Source: Epichloe hybrida
Lineage: Eukaryota > Ascomycota > Sordariomycetes > Hypocreales > Clavicipitaceae
Direction: 5' to 3'
DNA: 64,000 nucleotides
Assembly (NCBI GenBank): GCA_019022495.1
Contig: JAFEKR010000001.1
Coordinates: 5,394,001-5,458,000 of the forward strand
Position 1 is the stretch's first letter; every line of letters begins with the position of its first letter. Below are positions 1 to 9,905 of the stretch, piece by piece. Below the pieces are notes generated by a model that saw nothing but the letters and a program-made list of their open reading frames with translations, ran no database searches and was not told the origin of the DNA. The translations under genes were made by a program, and so were the position numbers.

Positions 1-192
1 TCTACGTGCAAGGACGATCGTGCAACGCTGTAGTATTGTGCCTTTGAAATCGTGTGAATATCAGAACGCCCTTCCTCTCAACCCGCCCCGAGAATAGAAT
101 TTCGGCCCAAGTGGTACATAGATATATCCCGTCTCTTAGTGTACATGTCATCATCATCTCTTTAATGTTCCATCACACATTCCTCATATGCT

Positions 193-1300
193 CTACACCG
201 ACATCTTCATGGCGATAGTCTTGTGCGGGTCGTAGCCCTTGACCACGAAATCTTCTACTTTCCACCCGTCTATGCTGCAGCCCTTTTCTCGGGTGATTTC
301 GAGCTCCGGAAAGTCACGAGGGTCTCGCTCCAGCTGCACAATGAGGGCATCTTCGTGATCTGCGTAGATGTGCGCGTCGCCCATGACGTGGGTGAGGCTG
401 CCGGGGACCAAATCGCACGCATGTGCAATCATGTGTGTGAGGAGTGCGTAGCTAGCGATGTTGAAGGGCACGCCCAGGCCCATGTCGCATGATCGTTGGT
501 ACAATTGACAGTTCAGATGGCCCTTTTGTTCTTGCGCCGTCCCCGAGCTCGCGCTACCACTACCACCGTCGACGAAATTGCCGTTCCGCCTTCGTCGCCC
601 AGGGTACGACACGTAGAATTGCGCAAATACATGGCAGGGCGGCAACGCCATGAGGTGTAGATCCCGTGCGTTCCACGCACTCATGATGATCCGCCTGTCG
701 TACGGCTTGTTCTTGATCTTGTCAATCACGTCGGCGAGCTGGTCGACTCCCTTGCCGGTGTAGTCTGCCTTGGCATCGACGTACTCTGCGCCAAAGTGCC
801 GCCATTGGAAGCCGTACACGGGTCCCAGATCGCCTACTTCACGGTGTGTGAGACCCAGATTGTCGAGGAACTCGCGGGATCCATTGCCGTCCCATATTTT
901 GACGCCGGCGTTGCTGAGGGCCAGTGAGGAGGTGTTGCCCTCGATGAACCATAGTAGTTCGGCGATGACGGCACGGAGAAACACGCGCTTTGTGGTGAGG
1001 AGCGGCAGAACGGGAACCCCGTCTCTGTTGAGGGAAAATTTGAGCGGTCTTGGTGCGAATATACTAATCGTGCCGGTGCCGGTGCTGCAGAATATTGTTC
1101 AGTCAAAGTGGTGATGGGAAGGAAAGGATGCTAGAAACCCATGTCTGAGTGAGTAGTTTGCCTTTTCTGACGTACCGATCAGGTCGAATTTCTCCTTCAT
1201 CAAGTATCTCGCGAATCAAGTCCAGATATTGATACTCTTCATGTCGTTTGGCAGGCTGGGCAGTCCCGTTGGGAGTCTTTTCATTCGGTTGGTTCGTCAT
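193..1300 (-). CDS. Thymidylate synthase, two exons
   Basis: Converts dUMP to dTMP with methylenetetrahydrofolate, the de novo route to thymidylate. Exons are 1176-1300 and 193-1084 on the minus strand. The 91-bp intron has a GTACGT donor and CTGCAG acceptor, and joining restores the family's RPDRTGTGT motif. The product is 338 residues. The catalytic cysteine lies in [13 protein letters not shown] (about residue 192), followed by [20 protein letters not shown], the dUMP-binding region. Between these two motifs is a roughly 27-residue Arg/Gly/Ser-rich insertion not found in the compact human or bacterial enzymes; filamentous fungal enzymes are known to be longer here. The start is the first ATG in frame with the conserved [13 protein letters not shown] block. 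It is divergent from eL36, with a 377-bp shared upstream region that holds an MCB site. Identity is essentially certain; the exact start is very likely. Confidence 0.96.
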
Positions 1301-1677
1301 AGTGATATCGTGTCTTGTCGTGTATAAATCCAGCAAGGCAAGATAGGGCGACAAGACGCGTTTGCCGCAGCGGACGACGCGACTGGGAAAATGCCCCGCT
1401 ACCGAATCTACATAGCCCCAGCCAAAGTTCTTTAAGCTCGGAATATAATATCCCCGCCGGCCGCTCACACCAAAATCGAGGAAATCACATCGCTTACCCT
1501 CAGGCACGTGACCCACAATATGTGATTTTTTTTTTCTGTCACTGCGGTGTGTGTGGGGTGTGTTTCCATCCAGTCGCCTAAATTTACGAGACTGGTGGTA
1601 CGGCTCCTCTGCTTTCTTCCTTTCCCGACCCTCCACCCAGCGCCGAAGTCGACAACCATCGCCAAATTTCGACAAAG
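1301..1677. promoter_or_regulatory. Divergent promoter between thymidylate synthase and eL36
   Basis: This 377-bp gap separates two divergent starts. It contains the MCB at 1356-1361, a TATAAA at 1323-1328 that is very close to the thymidylate synthase ATG, and a CACGTG E-box at 1505-1510. The E-box is nearer the ribosomal protein gene and could bind a Cbf1-like bHLH factor. A pyrimidine-rich stretch precedes the eL36 ATG, as is common for highly expressed fungal genes. No separate gene is seen. Confidence 0.5.
1356..1361. promoter_or_regulatory. MCB (ACGCGT) cell-cycle box upstream of thymidylate synthase
   Basis: A perfect palindromic ACGCGT lies 56 bp upstream of the thymidylate synthase start, followed by a near match (ACGCGA, about 1377). 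In yeasts this is the MBF/DSC1 binding site that drives G1/S expression of DNA-precursor genes, including thymidylate synthase. Function here is inferred from position and sequence only. Confidence 0.5.
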
Positions 1678-2437
1678 ATGGCCAAGGAAGCTCCCGCCAG
1701 AACCGGTCTGACCGTTGGTCTGAACCGCGGCCACGTACGTGTTGTCATGTTCACAGTCTCACCTCGTGGAGGATCTCTGCTCTATCGCTCCTCTCCCCTC
1801 CTCCGCGAGGTGGTGCCTGTTGCCGAAGCAGACGATGGACGCTGACATGTTCTTGCGGCCCCCGCCCTTTTTTTTTGGGAAATGTAGAAAACCACTCCCC
1901 GTGTTGTCAAGCCCCGTGTGTCCCGCACCAAAGGCCACTTGAGCAAGCGCACTGCTTTCGTCCGTGACGTCGTCAAGGAAGTTGCTGGGTAGGTTTTGCC
2001 CTCATTTCGATGATTCGACGATGGATGTGTGGAATACGGGACAGGACGGCGATGAAAAATCTGGCTAGGAAATATATCTGTTTCAAACAAATATCTCCTG
2101 CCTTGCGCGATTTTTCTTGCTCGTCTTGTAATCAACTCCTCACACATTCCTCAAATCGAATTTGAATTGAAACAGAGATCTTCAAGTTAACAAGCATCAC
2201 TAGCCTTGCCCCCTACGAGCGCCGAGTCATCGAATTGCTCCGTAACTCCAAGGACAAGCGTGCCCGTAAGCTCGCCAAGAAGAGAGTACGTGCCAACACC
2301 ACCATACTATGAACCCTCAGCCCTCACAACTGGCACTCAACGACTAACACTCCATCCAGCTCGGTACCTTCGGCCGTGCCAAGAAGAAGGTCGATGAGCT
2401 CCAGCGTGTCATCGCCGAGTCCCGTCGTGCCCACTAA
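1678..2437 (+). CDS. 60S ribosomal protein eL36, four exons
   Basis: A structural protein of the large cytosolic ribosomal subunit. Exons are 1678-1734, 1888-1988, 2204-2285 and 2360-2437, giving 105 residues, the normal length for eL36. The product begins [19 protein letters not shown] and contains the conserved [16 protein letters not shown] and [19 protein letters not shown] blocks, with a basic C-terminus ending [10 protein letters not shown]. Every junction is GT-AG and the phases are 0, 2 and 0. Introns of 153, 215 and 74 bp are long relative to the coding sequence. I looked in the 215-bp intron for a box C/D snoRNA and found no D box (CTGA). The many short frames across this locus are shadows of intronic and antisense sequence. 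Confidence 0.96.
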
Positions 2438-2900
2438 AGAGCTTGATCTATCCAATTATGACGGGGAAGAATGGTGCAGACACAAAAATTACTTTGCTTT
2501 AAAGGGTAGGGAGACTTTTGACTTGAAACCCCGTCTTGCCTCTCGGACATGTAAAACGGCGTGAAGGGAGTTTTTACGACATGAGAAAAGCTTTACTTTG
2601 TGCATGGTGGGACCTGGGGAGGGTAGCGGCCCGAGAAGGATTATTTTGTTCGATATTTTCGAGAATAGAATAAGCTGCTATATCTTTCTTTATTTGGGAA
2701 AATACCAACCCTTTCTTCTCATACTGATGCATTATGCTGGTCCAACAATTTGATTCTTGCTTGGTTTAACCCACAATGGATCCATCGTTTTGCGCCTGTT
2801 GATTCAAGAAGCGCAGATAATTTTTTTTTTTCGAAGAAAACAAAACGCCAACCTATGCTCCAAGCCATAAACATCATTGCTACCCATGCATCACGATGCT
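2438..2900. other. Convergent 3' region between eL36 and the UBX gene
   Basis: 463 bp between two convergent stop codons. It is AT-richer than the genes and includes a T run near 2820. It presumably carries both 3' UTRs and polyadenylation signals. No gene is seen. Confidence 0.6.
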
Positions 2901-4490
2901 TCATTTCTTCCCCAACTTCAACCATTTGGGTATCTTCTTAATCCCATCACCCGTCTCCTCCTTGTCTCTTTTAGTGTCCTGCTTGACGACAATATCGCGC
3001 GATTCCTCCTGGGCCTGCGGAAAATCAGGCACCTTCATTTCTTGCCCCTGCTTCACGACGTTGGCTTTTAAGAATGGTTGCTTCCGAATTGATGCGGGTA
3101 CTGTATCTTCCCACACCAAGTTGACTAGCACCCTACCCGTAAGCTTGTAGACCTTTACTAGATTATGAGCTTGGCTGCTGTTGTCCTTGATGACAGTCTT
3201 GCTTCCCGACAGGACTAAATGGAACTTTTGGCGAGGATCTGCCATGACGCGTCGCACAGCTTCGTATAAGAATGCTCCTGTTTCGCTTGGGCCGATTTGC
3301 CATTCGCTACTGGTATTGTCGGGGAATCGTATCTTGACGAGGACAGAGCTTATAGATGCGACGCGAGCCTCTTCGGCGGCCGCCTTTTCTTGCAGTTCCT
3401 TGTCTGATGGGAGTCGTTTGTTCCTGGAACTTTCTAGTAATCGTGCTTGGTGAAGTTGTGCGTGGGTAACGGTTGGAGTGAAGTCCGACTCAGAGGCGGG
3501 CACTAATGCTGCCGCTGGTGTAGCTCCCCTGGGAGCGAGGAAGACGTTGACGGGTCGATAAGGGTCCTGCGACGCGGAAGATGTCGCAGTGTCCACGTTA
3601 TCTTCGATATTTTCGGGGGTTTCCAGGTTCATTGGTGCTGTTGAGGCATCGTGTTGCGAAGCAGCTTCTGTTTCCGTTGGCTCCGATGCCTCGCGGCCCA
3701 TGGTTGTATCTTGTCGCGGCCCATCCGTCGATAAACCCTCTTGCGCTGTAGTTTCAGCCTTCGGGTCTGCAACTTGGTTTAGCGACTCAGTCTCCTTGAA
3801 AGACTGCGAAATCTGCTCCATCGCCTCAAATAATGTCTGCTCCGTCCTTTTGAATCCAAGTCGAATCAATACATTTCCCGAATTATGGCCAAGCTGCGCC
3901 AACGTTTTCTGAAAATCGGCAAATGTCGAAAACTCTCTACCCATGATATTCAACACTGGTGTTTCGTAGTACAACTGTCCGCTTCCACTACTAGTGTTGG
4001 CGAAGCCCCTTGCTGTAATATTGATGTTCTTGCCAGCACTGGCTTCGCCGCTTTCAAATTGACGCATGACCTTCCATAGTGTCAGGTCAGAGGGGAATTT
4101 CTTGATGAGGCGACCCCCAGGGATTTCCCTGGCTTCAGGTTGTGGTATTTGCAGAGCAATTTGTACGGCAGAAGGTGTGCTGGAGCGCTGGACAAGTTCG
4201 AGCTTGGCGCCGCCTGTGAGGCCAGATGTTCGAAAGGGAACGGACAGATCGACTTGTTTTTGCTTGTGCCTAGCCAAAGTTCAGTCATGACTTATCGCGA
4301 TAGAATGAGCAAGAGTGCCCGCTAAACGAGGGCCAGACGCAGGTTGTACTCACTTGACGAGATACTTGTCACTAGAGAGGTTGAGCTTCTTGCACGCCTG
4401 GTCTAGCACATCAGAGAGATAAGTGCCAGGGGTGACTCTCACAGTGGTTCGGCGCAAGTCAGTAGCTATGACGACGACGTGCGACGCCAT
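2901..4490 (-). CDS. UBX-domain protein of the TUG/ASPSCR1 (Ubx4) family, two exons
   Basis: Likely an adaptor of the AAA ATPase p97/Cdc48, by analogy with yeast Ubx4 and mammalian TUG. Exons are 4354-4490 and 2901-4269; the 84-bp intron has GTGAGT and CTAG ends. The product is 501 residues. Residues 1 to about 70 form the TUG-type N-terminal ubiquitin-like domain (MASHVVVIATDLRRTTVRVT onward, then HKQKQVDLSVPFR). The middle is acidic, Ser/Thr/Gln-rich and looks disordered. A UBX domain occupies about residues 355-434 (VLVKIRFPDNTSSEWQ onward), and the basic tail ends IKKIPKWLKLGKK. The domain order matches TUG/Ubx4 rather than the UBA-UAS-UBX family. It is divergent from the proteasome beta-3 gene, so two ubiquitin-proteasome genes share a promoter region. 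Family assignment is confident; the partner is inferred. Confidence 0.88.
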
Positions 4491-5208
4491 GATGGTTGAA
4501 TGGATGTACAGTCTGTATGAAAGCAGAACCAACGAGAGGGAAGCGAATTCTGGGAGGGGTCTACGGAGATGGCGAGGCCGAATCCCCAGAGAGAAGGAGA
4601 GAAGGCTCTCGAGGTGTGAGACTGACCGAGACTGACTCGAGAGTGGCAGTGATGCTATGGTGGGGTTGTTACGGATCGAGTACAAGTTGAGTCAGTCAGT
4701 CAGTCAAGCTCAAAGTGCTTCTCGAATGCTCCAACCTGAGAAGTATCTTGTCCATACAAACACGCCGCAGAGATACATCAAAGGCACCTGCAGGCAGGCT
4801 GAGTTCAACCCGCCTGATAACTGTGGCCTGTGGCCAATCAGAGAGGCCCCCAGTCGCTCGCAGCTCCCAACTGGCCGCGCCAGTTGTGTTTGCCTTGTCT
4901 CCGTCTCGGTGCAAAGCGATGGGACGGACGGACGGACCGGGGGGGGGGGGCGCTGCTTTGCTGAGCTGCCAGACGACGTCGACAACGACGACGACGACCA
5001 ACCTGCGCAGGGAGCTTCAAGAATACGCAACCCATTCATCCCATCTCCCACGACGCCATCCTCCCGCCACCATTATCGCCTGCGATCTACCGTCCTTCGA
5101 CCCTCGAAGCTCTACTCGATACAGAGCTCCATTGATCGATTGACAGCGCCTCTTCCCAGTATCATCCTGCACGCTAAGCGCCTTCGTTGTCAATCATCGT
5201 CCAAAGCC
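4491..5208. promoter_or_regulatory. Divergent promoter between the UBX protein and proteasome beta-3 genes
   Basis: 718 bp of intergenic sequence. It contains a short AGTC tandem array near 4689-4703, a GGAC array followed by an unbroken G run at about 4940-4951, and a GAC/GACGAC array at 4975-4999. I did not find a clear copy of the yeast proteasome PACE element (GGTGGCAAA). The apparent reading frames here are low-complexity and overlap on both strands, so no gene is called. Confidence 0.5.
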
Positions 5209-6112
5209 ATGGTAAGCATCACCGCCAACAAACAAGCATCTCACCCGCTTCAGCCGATCGAGCCCTCTTCTCATCACACACCCACTAACTTCTTACCTAC
5301 AATAGTCTTCCCCATTTTCCATCAGTTCGTGATCCAATCCATCCTACCGGCCGATTCCTTGATCACCATCGCTAGAGCGTCATGACTAACTCACTACTAC
5401 CAAATAGACGGAGGCGCCTGCGTCGCCATGGTCGGAAAGGACTGCGTCGCTATAGCCTGCGATCTCCGCCTTGGTCTCCAAGCCCTGACCGTATCTAACA
5501 ACTTCCCCAAAATCTTTCAATACGGCGACGTCTTCCTTGGCCTGACCGGTCTAGCCACTGACGTTAGCACCGTCGCGGACCTCTTCCGCTACAAGGTCAA
5601 CATGTACCGACTTCGTGAGGAGCGAACCATTGCTCCCCGGACGTTTGCCAATCTCGTCTCCTCGTCACTCTATGAGCGTCGCTTCGGTCCCTACTTTGTC
5701 TCACCCGTTGTGGCTGGCTTGGATCCCAAGACTGGCAAGCCCTTCATCTGTGGGTTTGACAGTATAGGATGTATCGACTTTGCAAAGGACTTTATTGTTT
5801 CCGGAACGGCTTCGGAACAGCTTTTTGGAATGTGCGAGGGGCTGTGGGAGCCAGATATGGTACGCTTAAGACCTTGCAACGTGGGACTTTCGGTGATATA
5901 TCTAGGCGCTCCATTGTGAGCAGCTTATTCCATGTGCATCGATGCTGACTCTAGCACAATTCATATAGGGACCTGATGCTTTGTTCGAGACTGTCTCACA
6001 GGCCCTCTTGAACGCCGTTGACAGAGATGCCCTCTCCGGCTGGGGTGCCCACGTGTACATCATTGAGAAAGACAAGGTGACCAAGAGATTACTAAAGGGT
6101 AGACAAGACTAA
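5209..6112 (+). CDS. 20S proteasome subunit beta-3 (Pup3/PSMB3), four exons
   Basis: A structural beta-ring subunit of the 20S core particle; beta-3 is not proteolytically active in eukaryotes. Exons are 5209-5211 (the ATG alone), 5306-5324 (19 nt), 5408-5859 and 5969-6112, giving 205 residues, the length of yeast Pup3. The joined N-terminus reads [20 protein letters not shown], matching the family's NGGA..AM.GK.CVAIA block, which fixes both tiny exons. The second intron uses a weak GTTCGT donor, chosen because it alone restores the conserved Asn-Gly-Gly. Later blocks include [30 protein letters not shown] and [10 protein letters not shown]. The last exon ([20 protein letters not shown]) completes the fold. 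Identity is firm; the micro-exon boundaries are inferred from conservation. Confidence 0.94.
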
Positions 6113-6583
6113 AGAGGGAGTCTTTGGTCATTGAAAAGAGGATGGGGAACAGATGTAAAGCACTTCCATGACCTTGTTCGGCGATGGAGAGTCTTGTTGG
6201 GTCGTAGGCGGGCCACGAATTGCTCTGTACGAATATCTAGAGGCTCGATGAATTGTCGAACTGCACAATAAGCCGAGGCTACAACTTGCCATACGCGTCA
6301 CTTGTCGCTCATGCTCCTTTCCTCCCGACTCTCAAAATGCACGTCTCGAGTGTCTCGTACTTGGCGAATTTTATTCCGTCTCAACAAATACAAACGATGG
6401 TCGTTGGAAACTATAATGGAAATGCCCTCACTCGGCGATAGCTGAATGGCGTTATAGTACAAGATCTGTGCCTAACATGTACATACAGCCGGCAGTCATG
6501 CAGTTTCTCTTCTTACTCCAAGGTCTCTCGCATTTAGCCCTTTAGTTCTTTTATTTTCCTATTCATCAATCCACAATCTTTTT
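6113..6583. other. Convergent 3' region between proteasome beta-3 and the calcium ATPase
   Basis: 471 bp between two convergent stop codons. Short frames exist but none has recognisable domains or codon bias. It presumably holds the 3' UTRs. Confidence 0.55.
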
Positions 6584-9500
6584 TTACAGCTCCTTTTTGC
6601 CCTTGAGAGCCTTCTTCGACTCAATGAACGTCGTTTGCATGAATAAGTTGCGCTCAACCAGCTTGAGAATCTCGTCAAGAAGTCTTCCAGAGATCCAATG
6701 TTAGCATCAATCTCATGGCACACAACGATATTTGGAATAAGAGAAGAAGAAGAAAAAAACCTACATGACTGGGGCGCTGATAACGACGACAGCCTTCCAC
6801 TCAGTGGCGTTGAGAGGGACAATGGCAAAAAGATTCTGCAGGAATGGAATGTACAAAAGGGCGCAGTGAAGAGCCATGGAAAGTGCAATAGCATAGACTA
6901 GCATCATGTTCTTCCACAGAGGCAGGGACAGCAATGACTCGCTGGACGAGAGCGCGTTCATGGCGTTGAACATCTCAATCACAACGAGAATAGACAAGGA
7001 AACGGTGGAGCCAGCCTTGGCCATGTCATTGGAGAACATGCCACAACCGATTTCTGGAAAGTCGGCGGTACAGTGATGGAAGCGAGAGAGCTGCTTGAAA
7101 GTAATCTGGGGACCTTCCGGGTTGTACATGAACCACCAGGCGTATCCAGCCACGGTGGCAAGGCCGACGTACGTTCCAATAATAAGATAGCGAAGGAAAA
7201 GCCAGCCACCAATCAGAGGTTCATCCCTCTTTCGGGGTTGGCGTCTCATGATATCATGATCTGGTGGATTGAAGGACAAGGCGGTGGCAGGGAGACCGTC
7301 GGTGACCAAGTTGACCCAGAGAAGTTGAACAGGGATGAGAGCCTCTGGCATTCCCAGGGCAGCTGTCAGGAAAATTGAGACAACTTCACCAATGTTTGAT
7401 GAGATCAAGTATCGAATGAATTGTTGGGTGTTGTTGTAAATGGCACGGCCCTCTTCAATGGCAACCTCGATGGTGGCAAAGTTGCTGTCAGCGAGGACCA
7501 TGTCGGCAGCCAATTTGGCCACATCAGTGCCGGAACCCATGGCCACACCAATATCGGCCTTCTTCAAAGCAGGGGCGTCATTCACGCCATCACCAGTCAT
7601 GGCCACGACTTCACCGAGTGACTGGAGAAGATCGACCAGCTTAGACTTGTGACCGGGCTCGACACGAGAGAACAGAGACGCTCTCTTGGCGGCCTCGAGT
7701 TGTTCACTGGGGCTCAAGTTATCAAATTCACGCCCTGTGTAGCTCTTGGAAGTGAGGTCCTCTTCCGCACCGAAAACGCCAATTTGACGGCAGATACTCT
7801 CTGCTGTGTTGCGGTTGTCTCCAGTGATGACGATGACGCGAATGCCAGCTTCCTTGCACTTCTCTATGGAAGCAGGAACCTCCTCTCGGGGAGGATCCAA
7901 CATGCCGACCAAGCCCAAAAGAGTCATGTTTTGTTCGAGTTGGGCATACTGCTCCGTAGTCTTGGCTGAGAGAAGTGGGTTGTTGGAGACGTCATCGACG
8001 CTGGCCAATGCAATGACACGGAGACCGCGGTTACCATAGTCGACCACCTCCTTCATCAAGATATCAGACAACTTGCCGCTCAGAGCCACCTTCTTACCAT
8101 TGGCGCCAATCAGAGCATGGGTGCAACGTTCGATGATTGATTCTGGAGCACCTTTGACGAGCAGCTTCTTCTGCTTTCCGTTTTGAACAACAACAGACAT
8201 GCTTTTTCGGTCTCTAGAGAATTCGTATGTGACAAGGCGAGGAAGTTGCTTCTCATAGTAATGGCTGGCATGATAAAGGCAGTCCTCTGGGCGAGTCCCA
8301 TGAGAAGGACGGGGTCCAATCTTCTCGACCAAGGCGCGGAGGGCACCCTCAGTGGACTCACCGACATTGGAAAAGGTCGCAGAGCGGGAATCATATGCGA
8401 GGCGGGCGTCGTTACATACAGCGGCAACTTCGGTCATTTGGCGTACAGTGTCAGACGAGGACGCAATGTCCGCCACAGGTTTGCCATTGGCAAAGATGGA
8501 GCCTTTAGGAGCAAACGTGGTGCCTTCGACATCGAGTTCCGTCAAATCGCTACCAGCCTCGTTGAGATAGACAATCTTGTTGACGCTCATCTGGTTGGTA
8601 GTCAAAGTACCAGTCTTGTCAGAGCAAATAACACTGCAGCTTCCCAACGTTTCCACGGAGGGCAGACTGCGGACAACGGCGTTTTTAGCAGCCATCTTTC
8701 GTGTTCCAAGTGCTAAGCAAGTAGTGATGACAACGGCAAGACCTTCAGGAATAGCAGCCACACCCAGCGATACGGCAATCTTGAGGTAATAAATGGCGCC
8801 TTTGGTCCAACTGCCATGGCTGGGGTCGTTGAAGTTGGGAATATTAATCAACCAGACGAGGATGCAAATGACTGTGATTACCTTGGCAAGGTTGTCGCCA
8901 AAGTCATCCAGCTTCTGCTTGAGAGGAGTCGGTTCCGAAATCTGAGCTGTGATACTCTCATGAATATCTCCGATGGCAGTGTTGGAACCCGTGAGAACGA
9001 CAACAGCTCGAGCGCGACCAGTTACAACAGTAGTGCCGGAAAAGAGCATGTTGACCTGATCCTGTAGAACACAACGCTCATCTTTGACAACAGCTTCGTC
9101 GTCTTTGCCAACACTTTCGCTTTCTCCAGTCAAAATGGCTTGGTCGACGGCAAAGCTGTTGCTTTCAATGGAAATAACGCGGCAATCGGCGGGGATACGG
9201 TCTCCAACAGAAACAGTGACAATGTCACCGGGTACAAGATCCTCGGCCTTGACACGGGATACGTGACCGTTGTTGCGAACCACGCTGGACTCGTTGGCGG
9301 AATACTCTTGGAGAGCGGCAATCGCTTTCTCCGCACTGCTTTCTTGGGAGACGCCGACGACAGAATTGAGAATCAAAATGGTCAGGATCTGATAACAAAG
9401 CGCACTGGTTAGCCAGAGAATCCCCTGTTGTACAGTGTCGACGAGTCTTTCCCATCTTATTATTACTTACGACTGCAGGATCGACAAAGGCGCTCCAGCC

Positions 9501-9905
9501 GCCCTCGTCTTCGAAAAGAGCCAGTACGAAAGAGACGGCAGCGGAGCCAAGAAGAATAATAACGAGTTGGTCTTTGAATTGCTCCAAGATCAGCTCCCAT
9601 AGGGGAGTGGGAGGCTCTTCGGGAATGGCTATTCATAGTTTTCAGTTTGCATTTCAGTCTTGGTCGGCGTGGGGGTACATTGGCGGGGCAAAGGGCCAGA
9701 CGTTGGAAGCTATAGACAGTGCTTGCAACCGAGGCGGAGCAGCCGCACCAACCAGGCGTAGCGAGGGAGAAAGGAAGTGTAGTATACCATTGCGGCCATA
9801 TTTCTTTCGAAGCTCTTCGACCTTCTTATCGTCCAGACCGTTGTGCTCATCCACGCCGAAATGGGACAGCACAGTCGCGATGGGACGGGCAAATGCGGTT
9901 TCCAT
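6584..9905 (-). CDS. SERCA-type P-type Ca2+ ATPase (P2A), four exons
   Basis: Pumps Ca2+ from the cytosol into the ER or another endomembrane store using ATP. Exons are 9788-9905, 9471-9628, 6765-9388 and 6584-6683, giving 999 residues, typical for SERCA. Visible hallmarks are the actuator TGES (near residue 180), the M4 calcium-site sequence [10 protein letters not shown] (Glu near 306), the phosphorylation motif CSDKTGTLT with Asp near 349, and the hinge [20 protein letters not shown]. The C-terminal transmembrane block includes [18 protein letters not shown]. The short last exon ends LKGKKEL, a lysine-rich tail that could act as a KKXX-like ER signal, though its spacing is not canonical. 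The start [18 protein letters not shown] matches the usual SERCA N-terminus; an upstream in-frame extension was ignored. Splice phases are 1, 0 and 2. Confidence 0.95.

Noticed and set aside
1989..2203. Possible intronic snoRNA in eL36
   Set aside because: A GATGA-like C box can be found, but there is no CTGA D box and no terminal stem.
4657..5385. 242-codon plus-strand frame in the UBX/proteasome promoter
   Set aside because: Low-complexity, overlaps the start, first intron and micro-exon of proteasome beta-3, and is contradicted by the conserved splice structure.
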